Shown here: positions 14,301-24,029 of the stretch, piece by piece
Position numbering within the stretch: position 1 is the stretch's first letter
Layout of the letters: the number at the start of each line of letters is the position of its first letter
NCBI GenBank assembly: GCA_037447655.1
Contig: JBBHKE010001056.1
Span: 45,055-109,054, forward strand
Source of the DNA: Zygnema cylindricum
Taxonomy: Eukaryota; Streptophyta; Zygnematophyceae; Zygnematales; Zygnemataceae
DNA: 64,000 nucleotides
Direction: 5' to 3'
Program-made: the position numbers and the translations under genes
The notes under the pieces: generated by a model
Seen by the model: the letters and a program-made list of their open reading frames with translations, nothing else
Told to the model about the DNA's origin: nothing
Database searches by the model: none

Positions 14301-17300
14301 CCAAGATAAAGAATTCATAGATGCTTATCTTCAAAGTTCAAATTTAATATTAGTCTTGTTCGTTACATCGTAACAAACCTGTGTTTATACTGTGCGGTGG
14401 AAAGCTTCCGCATTATCAAGCACATTAAATTTCAAGCATTTAGAACCAAAAATCACACGCTAGCTTGTTTTACAAATTAGGAAGTGACAAAAGTAGTCGA
14501 GCCTAACCGAATTTTAACATTTCAGGGATTTGGGATACAACCTTCTCCGGGGAGAAATTCCTCCGGTCATTGGTGACCTGATTAAACTCAATGAAGTGTG
14601 AGATCCAAAGACTTTCAACAAAGACCATTAAAAAAAACAACAATATAAAAAATGAAAAATTGAGATTTATATATTGATATAAACGAATGCTAAAAGTGAA
14701 CATAGCTAAATTTCGGTTCAACATTATGATGCTTTAATATGTAACCTAAGTTTAAGTCTAAATCGAGTTATAAAACAGAAATGTTAAAACAGATAAATAT
14801 TGAACGTACAAAAGTTATTTATATTCCTTAAACCGAAAGAAATGTGATTGTGAATTCAATGGAAAAAGGAAATACTGAGACCTTAAAGGTATGACCTCAC
14901 AGGGATCTCTCTTACAATCTCCTCTCGGGAACCATTCCATCGACATTCGGGAATATTCCTTCATTATGGACATTGTAAGTTTTTTCTTATTATTATTATT
15001 ATTATTGCTATTATTGTTGTTTTTATCATTATAGTTGTCACTTATATTATTTATCATTACATTACGAACTTCCAATTAGCTAGACGTTTACAGGCTTTAC
15101 ATAAATATACGTTAATGTTTTTGGGAGGCTTTAGAATCACAGTTTTTTAGTAGTATTAATGACTTAGGTTTTCTACGGTTTTCTATTCATTTATTATTAT
15201 TGGATGTTTATTTTTTATTGTTATTTGATAAATGTATTCTAATTTTTATTTTTTTTGTTCTCTTTCTCAACTTTTTAACAAAAACATAGGAATCTCTCGC
15301 ACAATCAGCTGAGGGGAGGGATTCCGAGTGCTCTTGCAAACATTCAAATCAATATAGACCTGTGAGTGGTGAGGTGGGGAGAGAGAGAAAGGAGGGAGCT
15401 GGAGGGGAAGGGGGAGGGGAAGGAAGAGGGGGAGGGGAAGGACGACAAGGCTGGAGTGCCGGGAATGGATAAAGGGCGAGGAAGTGGACAGCGAGACGGA
15501 AAGGAAGAATAAGGGGGAGAGGGGAGTGAGAGGAGTGATACAGGGAAGGGGTGAATTGGGGTAGCGGGGAGAGGGAGAAAAGCAACAGGAAGCGTAGAGT
15601 TGAGCAAGAGTTTTTGTTTAATACCGGGATGTGGTCCGGCCATATTCAAAATATGCTCCAAAATATAGGAGTAAAGACCAGCCAGACCGATGTATGGGGA
15701 CCTGGAAAATCAATCCACGGGTGGTATTAAGTATATGTTTACTGTGACAGATGATTTTCCAAGATATACAAAGGTCTACTTTATAAAGGAATATGGTGAA
15801 GTGTTTTCACACTTCAAAGATGCAAAAATCTGGAGCGTAAAAGTACAGAAATACCAATTCTGACTCTCAGATCGGATAATGGTGGATAGTATGTTTCCCA
15901 AGGTTTCAGAATGGTGAGGAAGAGAAAAAGGGTGAGGGAGAGGGAGAAGCAGAGGGTTAAATAGTGGGAGAGAGAGATTGAGATGGAGAGGGAGAGGGAG
16001 ATGGATAGGAAGAGAAATACGGAGAGAGAGGTGGAGACTAAAGGATGAAGAGAGAAGGAGACGGAGAGGGAGAGAGAGGGAGAGGGAGGGAAAGGGAGGG
16101 AGTGGCACAGTGGCTAGCGCATTGACAGCAACAGTCAAAGGTCTCAGGTTCGAACCTTGGCCGGCTCACTTTTCCCAAGTGTGGGACATGCCAAACCCCA
16201 GGTTCTGCGGAATTATAATAATAAGGGAAAAAGAACAGGGTGATGGTGAGGAGGAAATAGTCGAAAAAAAGAGAGCTTCAGTTGGTGATGGATCGAGGGA
16301 GATGGAAAAGGGAGAAGGTTGAGAGAGAGAGAGTGAGAAAGAAGGAATAAATGATGTAGTTGGTGTTAAAAAAGAAAAAAAGTAAAGGTAAAGGAATTTG
16401 AGGTTGAGAGAGAGAGTGAGAGAGAGAGAGAGACGTCGCAAAATGGAGTAGCAAAACCAAAGATTGTAAAAAATGGGGAGCTTATATGGAAAACGGGGAG
16501 AGGAACAAACTACAGAAGTTTACCATTTTATATTGTTTTTTTATTAGGGACTTATCTCCCGCCCTCCATCCCCACCCCTTTGATTTGTTTTTTAGGGACT
16601 TATCATACAACCATCTGGTTGGAGGCATTCCAGAATCCCTCGGAAATTCGATGTATCTCAGTACATTGTAAGGGAAAAAATTATATATAATGGGGGAGGA
16701 GAGCGGCGGGGCCTATGAAAAAAACGGAATGACTAATTTATTTTATTTTTTCTTTTTAATAAGCGTATAAATAGAGCGAAGAAATCATTTCAAACGTGAA
16801 AAAGAAAAACATGAGAAACGTTGAAAAAAGAAAAACGTGAAACTAAGACATCCATTTCTCCGGTGTTCCAAAATTTTTAGAGAAAATCTGGCATTCTTTC
16901 AGCATAACCGAACAACAAATGTACAGTTTCAATTTATTTTTTAGAATTCTCTTAGACAAACCTATGTCCTTAATTTACAAAGTTCAAAAATGTAGAAGCA
17001 TAATCTGACGACTACTTTTGGACTTAACATATTTTTATGACTAATACGGAGAAAAATCGTTTAGTATTGTATTCCATGTTGATACTAGCTCAAAACATTG
17101 TTTTTTTATATAAATATTATGCTCTTTTTCAAATGCAATATTTTACAAACTTTAATAATTTCAAGGAGAAATTACAAACTTAAGTCGACTTAAGAAAGAA
17201 AAATAGATAATTAAATTAAAACTAGTATCATTTTGAATATTCTCACATGTTATTTTCTTCTCCCTTTGTTTTCCATGTAGAGATGTATCTCATAACGATC

Positions 17301-20300
17301 TTTCCGGATCTTTGCCAACATCTCTTGGAAAAGTTCAAACTTTAACTTCTTTGTGAGTTTTTATTACATTTTATTTACTATTTCATTGCTTTCCTTTCCT
17401 TTGGTTTTACAAATGTAATTCAAATGTTTCATTTATTTTCTCTAAAACTCGTTTGTTGATTGGTTATTAACTCTATTATAACTTTCCTTCTCTCTTTTGT
17501 ATTTATTCCTCATTTTCTTGGCTCTTAGAAAGGCTTCCCACAACAGGATGAGAGGAGCAATCCCAGATTCGTTTGGAAACTTAACAATTCTTCAATATTT
17601 GTAAGGTTTTTACCTTAATTTGTCTTTTTTTTTGTATTGTCGTTATCGCTTGCTCAGTAGCTCTGTATTTTTTACTTCATAACTTTTTTTGATACATTGT
17701 TTTTTTAATTTCATTTTCAGAACAATTTTTTACTCGCTTTCAGAATTCTTTCTTTTTATTGTTTAGTTAAACTTACTAAAACTAATTTAAAATAACTTAA
17801 TCACATAGGAATCAGTATGATCTATGGCAATTTCCCATTTTATTTCAAATCTGGATAACATTTTATGTGTGATTTTTTTTCAGATATTTGGACAACAACA
17901 AGTTTGTGGAATCTATTCCTGAAACAATCGGCAATCTGTTAGGACTAATCGCATTGTGGGTTCCCAAAAAAATAAAAAGAAGAATGGGGGGGGGGGGGGG
18001 AGGGGGGGGGTTAAAGGAGAGGGGAAGAGAGGTGGAGGGAGAGAAATGTAAACAGTTGGTGGAGAAAAAAAAGTCGTTATATAAAGAAACATATCAGTCA
18101 AGAATTTGTCCTCATATGTGATTTTTGTGGTGTCTATAGTTGCATTTTGAGTCCGTCCAATTTAAAAAATTGAAATTGTTTAACTTCCTCATGATTTTAT
18201 GCAATTTATATTTCGTTGTGTGAGTGTTTTTTTTTTTCTTCTCGAATTCATTTGTCTTCAAGTTTTTATGTTTTCTATAATTTTCTGTTTCACCTATCTA
18301 AGAATTTTTGTGACAATTGGTGATTATCAAGTTCTTTTATGCAAGCTATTTTTGAATGAGACATTTTTTTTCCTTTTTTCTATTTACTGTTCATCCAAGA
18401 AATCGTTTTTCAAATCGTAAGCAAATTGCAAGTTTCAAATTTTATTATTTCCAGGGACCTCTCTTTTAACCAGCTAAAAAGTGGAATCCCGATAGAGTTT
18501 TCTGGTCTTCAGAATCTCCAAATTTTGTGAGTCTCTCTCTTCCTCCCTCTCTCTCTCTCACTCCCCCTTCCTATCCCTCTTATTAGCTGGTTTTTTTGTT
18601 TCCCAGATAACGAAATTTAGAATTTCATTACCTACCTTAGTATAGCATTCTATTACCTATAGTCTTGACATTCGCCTGGCCTTGTATCACTACTTAGAGT
18701 TATTGTTTTTTTCGCCACCTAAATCAAACTTTCTCCCTGCACACGTATCCTTTTTTTATTCGGTGACCGCCAATTCAAATCAAATAATGAAGCTTTCCAT
18801 GGCAGCCGTCGAATTAATAGCTTGACACGTGTGCACGTAGAAAAATGAGCAAAAAATACATCAATGCTAACAGCGATACGCTGTGTAGTGCTTTGGTAAA
18901 GTCTCACTCATGTAAAGGTTCACAAAATCTTTGGGATAGAGTGAAGAATCACGTTAAAGGGAAAAGTGATCCGGATAGGGATCGAACCTCGTAGGTCCAT
19001 CAAAGTGAATCAAAGTGTGGGTGCACTCCCCATCCCGGTTATTGATCGTTATATCTTGCGTACGTCAGCATACGTCAACAAGAGATGCTGCATCTAAAGC
19101 CATGACCGACAGTAGATCAAGTGAATGAAAAAAAATAATTTTTTTTTTGTTTCTATTCGTATTAGAAGCATCCAATACAAAACGATAGTTCATTGCAAAA
19201 GTAATGAGTGACCTTTAATAAGCATTTCGCTTGGAGTGAATTCTTTTCCCAAATTTGAACAAGTCTTTTCAACTATATGAAAGGATGTTTACTCATTTTG
19301 AAGAAACAGGCTAGATGGGCAAGATAATCTAAGCTAGCCTTAGCTACCTGAAAAGGTGAGGGACAATTTTTTTGTCTGTTAGAGAAATAAATTTTAATGC
19401 TAGGGGGATTGTGGTTCTATGACCTGCTACCTCTCGAGAAGGGGTGTTGATGTACGCAAGATGTGCTGCTCAGTAACCGGGATGTGGGGTGCACACTTCA
19501 TACTAAATATGGACCCGCCCGTTCTGATATCCGGGTTGTCCGTTCTGATATCCTGGTTGGTGGCGCAGTGATTATCACACTGAAGTCCCTTTCCAGTCCT
19601 AGATTCGAGCTCTTGCCGGCTCACTTTTCCCGTAATCGGGATTCTCCACCATCCCTAAATTTTTCGAATCTTTAATTAATCCTTAATTAATGTAAAGATT
19701 TGCAAAATCTTGAGGATGGAGTGGAGAATCCCGTTGAAGGGAAAAGTGAGCAAGGACCTCCAGGGCCTCCGGTGCGGTAACCAGTACTTGGGTGTGGGTG
19801 CACGCCACATCCCGGGTATTGATCTGTACATCTTGCGTAACCCCCCTCTAAAAGTAGCCTGTAATAAATCCACGATCACCTTGACTTTGATATAATGTAA
19901 AGTCAGTCACAGATCCACGATTCCCTTACCTGTGATACCATGTCAAGATTTGCGATATCTGGGGATAGAGGGGAGAATCCCGATCAATGGAAACGTACGC
20001 CGGCCAAGGCTCGAACGTAGGTCCTCGAAAGAGCCTCCGGTGTGCTAACCATTGGGCCACCAGCCCGGATATCGGTATTGGTAGATCCATGTTTTAGTAT
20101 TGAATGTGGGTGCACCCCACATCTCGGGTATTGAGCGGCACACGTGTCACATGTCAACATCTCTCTCACTATTATTCTCCTCTATCCTATCTCTCTCTCT
20201 CTCACATACACATACTTTTGTTGGCTCAAACGCTTACGACCGGGAGTTTTAGTTTTTCGTGTCAATTAAACCCTATTTATTTTTTAGTGATTTGTTTATA

Positions 20301-23300
20301 CGATATTTCATTTTGAAAGAAACACGAAGTAAAAATCCTTAATTTACCATTTTAACTTGCCTTTTTTTGTAGAAATTTATCAAACAACAAAATGCGAGGA
20401 ACTCTACCGGCAATATTTTCAAATCTTGTAAACCTTCAAGAATTGTAAGTTATGTTTCCTACATAACTTAAAACCACATTTGAAAATGAAAATGAAAAAA
20501 TTACCTTCGTCAACCATTTGTTTATGTTTTTCTGTCTTTCCAACTCAAAATTTCCTCTTTTTTTCTTGCTTGACATTCATCCCCCTTCCTAAGTCGATAT
20601 TTTTCTATCTATAATTCCTCTCAACCCATTCTGTTAAAACTCTCCTTTCTTCATATGTATTTTTTCTTGCATTTATTTCACCTGATCCAATACTCCTAGT
20701 TTCACCTTCTCACCGTTTGCTTTCTCCCTACATGTGCCTTTTCCTAAATTTTCCCTATTTTTAAACAGAGTTTTCCATCCTTTTCTCTCTAATTCCCTCT
20801 CTATTTTCAGGTTGCCCTCTTATGCCGATCTAGTGTGACATCAACAAATTCTTTCAAATGTTATCATTCTCTTCACTTCTTCACAGCCACTTCTTGGTCC
20901 TTCCCTTCCTAATTATCTCATCCTGCTTGAGAAAGTGACATTTTCTCAGTGTAGTTGCCTCTCTCCATATTCATTTCTCTCGCCACATTTCTATTCCTCT
21001 TCCTCACCCCCCCCTTACTTTTTCACTCCTTCCCTCCTCAACTTATCCCTCTCCTTTTATACTTCTCTTACGTCTCACCTCTCTCCTGTACTTTTATTTT
21101 CGCCCTGTTCACCCCTCTCCTCTCTCGCCTCTCACTCTCACTTCACCTTCTCCAGCTTTCCTGCACATGTAATCCTATCCTATTTTCTTCCTCACTCTTT
21201 TCCCCTCTCTCTGACGCTTTCAGACTCACTAGCTGACCCTCCCTATTTGCTACTCTCTCTCTCCCTCTCTCTCTCCCTCTCTCTCCCTTTCTCCCTTTCT
21301 CCCTCTCTCGCTCTTCCCAATTCCCTATCTACTTTTCTCCTCCTCTTTCTTTCTCTCTTTCTCCCTCTCTCTCTCTCCATCTCTCCTCTCTCTTTCTCTC
21401 CTTGTCCTCTCTGGCATCACAGTGACATCTCTTTCAATGCGTTTAGTGGAGGCATCCCTGGTGACATCGGAAATGCCGTGAACCTTGTCACTTTGTAATT
21501 CTTTAAAAATAACCAAACCTCCTTTTATCCATCAGGGCCTTTTTCTTTTTCCTCATTTTTTCCTATTGTTATCAGAAAATTTTCAAGTATCTGTTTTCAA
21601 GGCATAAGCTCAGTGAATGTTTCGATTTATTTCCATGATTCGACATGAATTCAATTCGACTCATTCAAAAACCGCACAACCCATATGAATTTGAACCGAG
21701 TTCACATTTATACTGATTTTTGTTGAAAGGTACTAAATTGGATTAAAATTTAAACAAGAACTCGTTTCAGATGTTATGCCTATCTAATCCCCTCTTAATC
21801 CATTTGAATCCTCCTATCCATTAGAAATTCGTTATATCATGTAAAACTTCGTTGAATTCATTCACAAAATATTATGCATTTTGGATTCATTTTTATTTGC
21901 ACGTCTCTTAAACCTATGTTGGACATGGAAACCTATCACCAAATGAATAAGAAAACAGATGCTAACTTTTTCTGTCCTTTTCTGGGGCGATTTTCTTGTA
22001 CATCTCCGATCAGAAATTTGTCTCACAACAAATTTCGTGGCGTAATTCCAGCGACAATTGGAAATTTGAAAAAACTTATTGTGGTGTAAGTGTTTTCTTT
22101 TTCCGTTCTACGCCTTGGATATGTTTTGCTCTCATCGTTTACATATGCTGTCAAAACTTTATTAGAACAAGAAAAAGACAAGAAAATTGAGAGACTGGGT
22201 TTCTTAAACTATGTTTATACCCATAACTAACCGCAAAAGTGCAGAAACATTGAGGGATAAACATAAAAAACCTTTGAATTCCCTTAAATTTTGAATTGGA
22301 CTCAAATTCTATATGATGAAATTTGTATGAAAACTATAAAACCTAAAATAATGCTAAAAATAAAAAGAACCTTCAAATCCAAATCTTTAAAAGAAGAAAA
22401 CTTAAAAAACCTAACTAAGTGGTGCAGAGATCTTTCCTTCAACCTTTTGAGCGGATCCCTTTCAACGTCGATTTTTGGACTAAGCAGTCTTCAAACATTG
22501 TAAGAGAAATAAGCTAAATTTTTTAACTAAATCCCTAAACACTTTGTTAAATTTCTTCATTTTCAAAAGCTTACGTGAAAAAATCAGAAAAGTAAAACAG
22601 TATAGAGGAATTTTGTTCGTTTGTAGAACCCTGTTGTCTTTAATATTTTTCTCTTCTTTCGTTTTCATGCAACAGTTCTGTCAGTAATAACCAGCTGCGA
22701 GGTATCGTCGACCCAAAAATTGGTGATCTCAATTCGCTTCAACATTTGTAAGAAACTTATCCATTTTAGCGGTTTCAAATTTGTCTTCCTTTTAAGATTC
22801 AATGGTATATAATGTTACTTAGACTTTGGATTTGCTTTGAAGATCACTCGTCTTTGTTAGATAACTCTTTTAACAAGTAATTCGTTAAATTCGAGCTTAA
22901 GCAAAATTTATTTAAGCAAAAAGGCCCGTAAAAAACTCCATTTATTTTTCAATTGGAGCATTTTTTGCCAACAAAAGTGTGCTAATCTACGGCAACAAAA
23001 TCATAAAACATTAAAGTCATTCTTGACATAACACGTTTTCCTTCAATTTTTTTTCTTTGAATCGCAGAGACTTATCCGGAAATCAATTTAGTGGAAAAAT
23101 CCCACAAACTCTTGGAAGCTTCCTGTCTCTCCTTAAAATGTGAGTAGCAACACAGTGTATGTTAATAATTCATTGCATTGTACTTCTTTGTCAATCCACC
23201 CTCTCTTTCTCACTTCGACTCCTTTGTATCCTCTTTTATTCCCTCATCTTTCTCTGGTCCTCACAATTTGTCTTGACTTTTGTCCTCGACACATTTGTTA

Positions 23301-23947
23301 AGCCAGCCCCTCACTCGCGCCCTAACTCTCTCTATTATCTCTCCTTTCCCTTTCAAATTACAGAGACCTCTCTCAAAATATCTTTATCGGATCTGTGACG
23401 ATCAACTTCCTTACCTCCCTTGTGCCCCTTGTGGATTTCCAATACAACTACCTCTCCGGTCCTATTGCTCTCACCATCAATTCAAAACCATTCTGTCCCT
23501 CCCCTCCATCCTTTGCCACAAATTGCCTCTTTACGGAAACTTCTACACCAAATTGTATCTTCCCTGACCAACGGGATCTTGGCGCCTGTTCCAACTTTTG
23601 TAACGCGACGCAACCTGGGGGTTCATGCGGCGGTTACGGAGTTTGCTCTGCAACGGCTTCATGCACATGTGACGCCGGGTACACTAACAAGAAAAACCGG
23701 TGGACGTGTGTCAAAGGTATTTGTTACTCGTTAAAGATTTCTTCACTCTCTCTCTCTCTCTCTTCATCACTCTCTTTCACTCTCTTTCACTCTCTTTCAC
23801 TCCTCTCTCTCTCTCTCCCTCTCTCCCTCTCTCTTTCTATCTCTCCCCTCTCTCTCTTTCTCTCTCTTTCCCGCTCCCCCTCTCACTTGCTCTCCCTTTC
23901 TCTAATGAACATTTGTTATTTCTTACTTTTCTTTTTGTGCAGTATAA
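258..23947 (+). CDS. Plant-type LRR protein gene, 27 visible exons, 5' end missing
   Basis: Exons: 258-329, 890-961, 1257-1328, 1675-1746, 2545-2616, 3658-3729, 4227-4298, 5819-5890, 6403-6474, 12833-12904, 13492-13563, 14526-14597, 14903-14974, 15290-15361, 16596-16667, 17281-17352, 17529-17600, 17884-17955, 18455-18526, 20373-20444, 21423-21494, 22014-22085, 22428-22499, 22676-22747, 23068-23139, 23364-23716, 23943-23947. The first 25 are each exactly 72 nt, bounded by AG and GT, with both ends in phase 2, so each codes one 24-residue repeat of the pattern LxxNxLxGxIPxxLGxLxxL typical of plant extracellular LRRs (for example YLSDNFLTGEIPAEIGNLKS). About 719 residues are visible. No signal peptide or start codon is seen, so the gene begins upstream. 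Exon 1 is the weakest: it lacks the usual Asn and has a GTAGGG donor. No kinase domain follows. Likely a secreted or cell-surface receptor-like protein (inference). Confidence 0.9.
3756..4066 (+). repeat. CTCCCT/CT pyrimidine array in LRR intron
   Basis: About 310 nt of almost pure pyrimidine (CTCTCCCT variants and C-runs) just after the donor of exon 3658-3729. Open frames across it are translation artefacts rich in Ser, Leu and Pro. Confidence 0.9.
5251..5299. repeat. (TA)n microsatellite
   Basis: About 49 nt of alternating TA inside the intron between exons 4227-4298 and 5819-5890. Confidence 0.9.
6620..7231 (-). repeat. 3' LTR of the copia element, with internal 54-bp tandem duplication
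   Basis: This 612-bp LTR starts TGATAG and ends TTAACA on the plus strand. It matches the partner at 12196-12752 throughout. The length difference comes from a tandem duplication of 54 bp (6708-6761 and 6762-6815), present once in the partner, plus a single-base indel. Confidence 0.93.
7232..7245 (-). other. Copia polypurine tract
   Basis: The minus strand reads TTTGAGAGGGGGAT immediately before the TGTTAAG start of the 3' LTR, the expected place for plus-strand priming. Confidence 0.8.
7256..8812 (-). CDS. Copia reverse transcriptase and RNase H
   Basis: The same frame runs from after the TAG (8813-8815) to a natural stop next to the polypurine tract. RT motifs: AKWIFKTK, KARLVCKGFQQ, YAPVVQFDSLR, QMDVETAFLNGDL, the active-site box SVYVDDFLMICD (near 8180-8200) and YLSVATRPDI. 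RNase H carries CDADWGGD, ALSSIEAEYMA and DSMSSMALV with KRTKHVRIQRHFVRD. Every canonical RT and RNase H block is present and uninterrupted over about 500 residues, so only upstream stops prevent one full polyprotein. Confidence 0.92.
   Translation of the reverse strand, partial: QSLCENKPGDPQSYVEARKSCDWEKHWKSAWERELQSIIDNRTFEEVSLPEGKKAIDAKWIFKTKTGVSGEVVKHKARLVCKGFQQPEGIDYTETYAPVVQFDSLRMIIAIAAAGKKHIHQMDVETAFLNGDLDEEVYMKVPEGVVSKEGKVWRLRKNLYGLKQAPRTWYLRLHKVLTEFGFVRTVSDSGVYVKGEGEDQIIFSVYVDDFLMICDKLTRIAELKEYLRLHFKVTDLGDVRYILGVEVIRYDNGDIKLSQAQYCKEVLTKFVMMDSKPVLTPLDSKLQYRKFEEEETVHVPYREAVGSLMYLSVATRPDISAAVSVVSRFCQAPKKIHWEAVKRIFRYLAGTIEIGLLFRSGQTSLECVGYCDADWGGDFDTGKSTSGYAFVFGGAAVSWSSRLQPTVALSSIEAEYMAPCHTSKASIWIKELLGELGISIGCMKIFSDSMSSMALVKNPVFHKRTKHVRIQRHFVRDLVTAKEVEFLYVSTLEEAADMLTKAAAHDVLLRGRPKLGLM
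8813..9814 (-). pseudogene. Copia integrase C-terminal part, between two in-frame stops
   Basis: This is the same frame continued after the TGA. It has the remaining integrase catalytic residues, Asp in RSDNGGEFLAF and Glu in SPESNGVAERKNRTLQ, about 35 residues apart. The copia C-terminal block IWGCRASVYI ... GYFVGYSEKG follows, then a low-complexity Ser/Asn/Glu linker before the RT. It stops at TAG (8813-8815), after which the frame stays open into RT. Confidence 0.88.
9815..12136 (-). pseudogene. Copia gag, protease and integrase N-terminal part
   Basis: The first Met in good context is MGRKKKN at 12136; the open frame extends a little upstream without a Met. In order: an acidic, Pro-rich N-terminus; a UBN2-type gag core (FNGTNYQSWKKYIKG near 11640); two CCHC knuckles CFQCGKLGHMAASC and CHFCGKWGHISPQC (10827-10928) around an RGG-rich region (about 10650-10800); a copia protease with WIIESGASHHVC (about 10517-10555); the pre-integrase HHCC zinc module (LWHHRMCH ... 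CEGC); and the first integrase Asp in VHIDLCGDV. The protease has Glu where the catalytic Asp of DSGA is expected. The frame ends at TGA 9815-9817, where copia integrases have Trp in DDFSRFTW, and then stays open in the same frame. Confidence 0.9.
12182..12193 (-). other. Copia primer binding site (initiator tRNA-Met type)
   Basis: The minus strand reads TGGTATCGGAGC two bases inside the 5' LTR. Plant copia elements commonly carry TGGTATCAGAGC here, complementary to initiator tRNA-Met. Confidence 0.8.
12196..12752 (-). repeat. 5' LTR of the copia element
   Basis: This 557-bp LTR is bounded TG...CA, next to the primer binding site on its inner side and to the TGCTA target duplication on its outer side. 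It should contain the element promoter; a TATA-like stretch is visible near 12350. Confidence 0.93.
15366..15600 (+). repeat. GA/GGGGA purine-rich array
   Basis: Purine-rich low-complexity DNA starting right after the donor of exon 15290-15361. Similar GA arrays lie at about 15912-16100 and 16240-16440 in the same intron. Confidence 0.8.
15682..15915 (+). pseudogene. Copia integrase relic inside an LRR intron
   Basis: Plus-strand translation gives TDVWGP, then after a frame change GGIKYMFTVTDDFPRYTKVY and FIKEYGEVFSHFKDAK, then LRSDNGG followed by a stop codon and YVSQGF. These match the core of a copia integrase (GGxKY, DDFSRYT, RSDNGGEY). It is short, frameshifted and lacks LTRs, and belongs to a different, older insertion than the element at 6620-12752. 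Confidence 0.75.
16100..16215 (+). repeat. tRNA-derived SINE-like repeat, copy e
   Basis: A perfect A box TGGCACAGTGG (16103-16113) and a perfect B box GTTCGAACC (16148-16156) have tRNA-like spacing. They are followed by CTTGGCCGGCTCACTTTTCC, which recurs next to the other copies. This copy is truncated upstream by a GA array. It is not a tRNA gene, because no cloverleaf or acceptor stem can be drawn. Confidence 0.65.
18686..18892. mobile_element. Degenerate MITE of the TA-flanked family
   Basis: Contains the family's inner word TTTTTTTCGCCACCTAAA and ends with a diverged terminal repeat (CTAACAGCGATACGCTGTGTAG). Much more diverged than the copies at 46272, 54300 and 59350. Confidence 0.45.
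18911..19070 (-). repeat. tRNA-derived SINE-like repeat, copy a
   Basis: Minus-strand copy. It keeps the B box (GTTCGATCC on the minus strand), the head word GTACGCAAGATAT and the CGGGATGGGGAGTGCAC-type block; the A box region is deleted. The 3' part (GGGAAAAGTGA, GAAGAATC) is shared with copies b-d. Confidence 0.6.
19446..19675 (+). repeat. tRNA-derived SINE-like repeat, copy b
   Basis: Plus-strand copy, the longest. It has the head TGTACGCAAGATGTGCTGC, then CCGGGATGTGGGGTGCAC, an A-box-like TGGCGCAGTGA, a degraded B box near AGATTCGAGCTC, the body GCCGGCTCACTTTTCCCG and the tail GGGATTCTCCACCATCCC. Shared modules in the same order in copies a-d define the family. Confidence 0.65.
19688..19840 (-). 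repeat. tRNA-derived SINE-like repeat, copy c
   Basis: Minus-strand copy that retains the tail (GGATTCTCCACTCCATCC), the GCTCACTTTTCC body and the head with CCCGGGATGTGGCGTGCAC. The B box is lost, and the region between head and body is shortened. Confidence 0.6.
19941..20158 (-). repeat. tRNA-derived SINE-like repeat, copy d
   Basis: Minus-strand copy with a perfect A box TGGCCCAATGG (20049-20059) and a perfect B box GTTCGAGCC (20008-20016) at tRNA-like spacing. It also has the common head (GAGATGTGGGGTGCACCC) and tail (GGGATTCTCCCCTCTATCC). Confidence 0.7.
20935..21415 (+). repeat. Pyrimidine-rich stretch ending in CT array before an acceptor
   Basis: About 480 nt of C/T-rich DNA, nearly pure CTCTCCCT from 21245, upstream of the acceptor of exon 21423-21494. 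It serves as an oversized polypyrimidine tract. Open frames in it are artefacts. Confidence 0.8.
23364..23716 (+). CDS. C-terminal LRR cap and Cys-rich EGF-like exon of the LRR gene
   Basis: This 353-nt exon starts with one more LRR half (DLSQNIFIGSV), then a degenerate repeat with the conserved FQYNYLSG, then a Cys-rich segment. The end reads as an EGF-like module with closely spaced cysteines: ACSNFC, GGSCGGYGVC, ASCTCDAGY and finally WTCV. It enters in phase 2 and leaves in phase 1 at AAAG|GTATTT. Joined to the acceptor at 23941-23942 the next codons are GTA TAA, giving Val and a stop at 23945-23947. An open frame also runs unspliced through the following CT array to 23976, which I reject because that stretch is microsatellite. 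With this stop no membrane anchor is coded, so a secreted product is the simplest reading. A longer isoform with a transmembrane segment cannot be excluded. Confidence 0.7.
23740..23905 (+). repeat. CT/CTTTCA microsatellite
   Basis: Pyrimidine array directly after the donor of the EGF-like exon; includes short TCTCTTTCAC repeats. Confidence 0.85.
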
Positions 23948-24023
23948 ATTCCATGCCAGATTTTTGTCGAACCTGAAATATAAACAACGGAGAAGGATGT
24001 AAAAGAATACAGTATCAAACATC

Positions 24024-24029
24024 AATAAA
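24024..24029 (+). other. Candidate polyadenylation signal of the LRR gene
   Basis: AATAAA lies 77 nt after the proposed stop codon of the LRR gene, followed by AT-rich DNA. It fits a short 3' UTR; no transcript evidence is available here. Confidence 0.4.

Noticed and set aside
13564-14525. Extra LRR exons in the longer introns
   Set aside because: No further AG-bounded 72-nt phase-2 segment with the LxxNxLxGxIP pattern was seen here or in the other long introns.
16103-16156. tRNA gene
   Set aside because: A and B boxes fit, but no acceptor stem or anticodon arm can be paired, and the same sequence recurs in diverged copies: a SINE-like repeat.
23717-23976. Unspliced extension of the LRR C-terminus through 23976
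   Set aside because: It would translate a CT microsatellite; a good donor at 23717 and an acceptor at 23941 offer a simpler splice.
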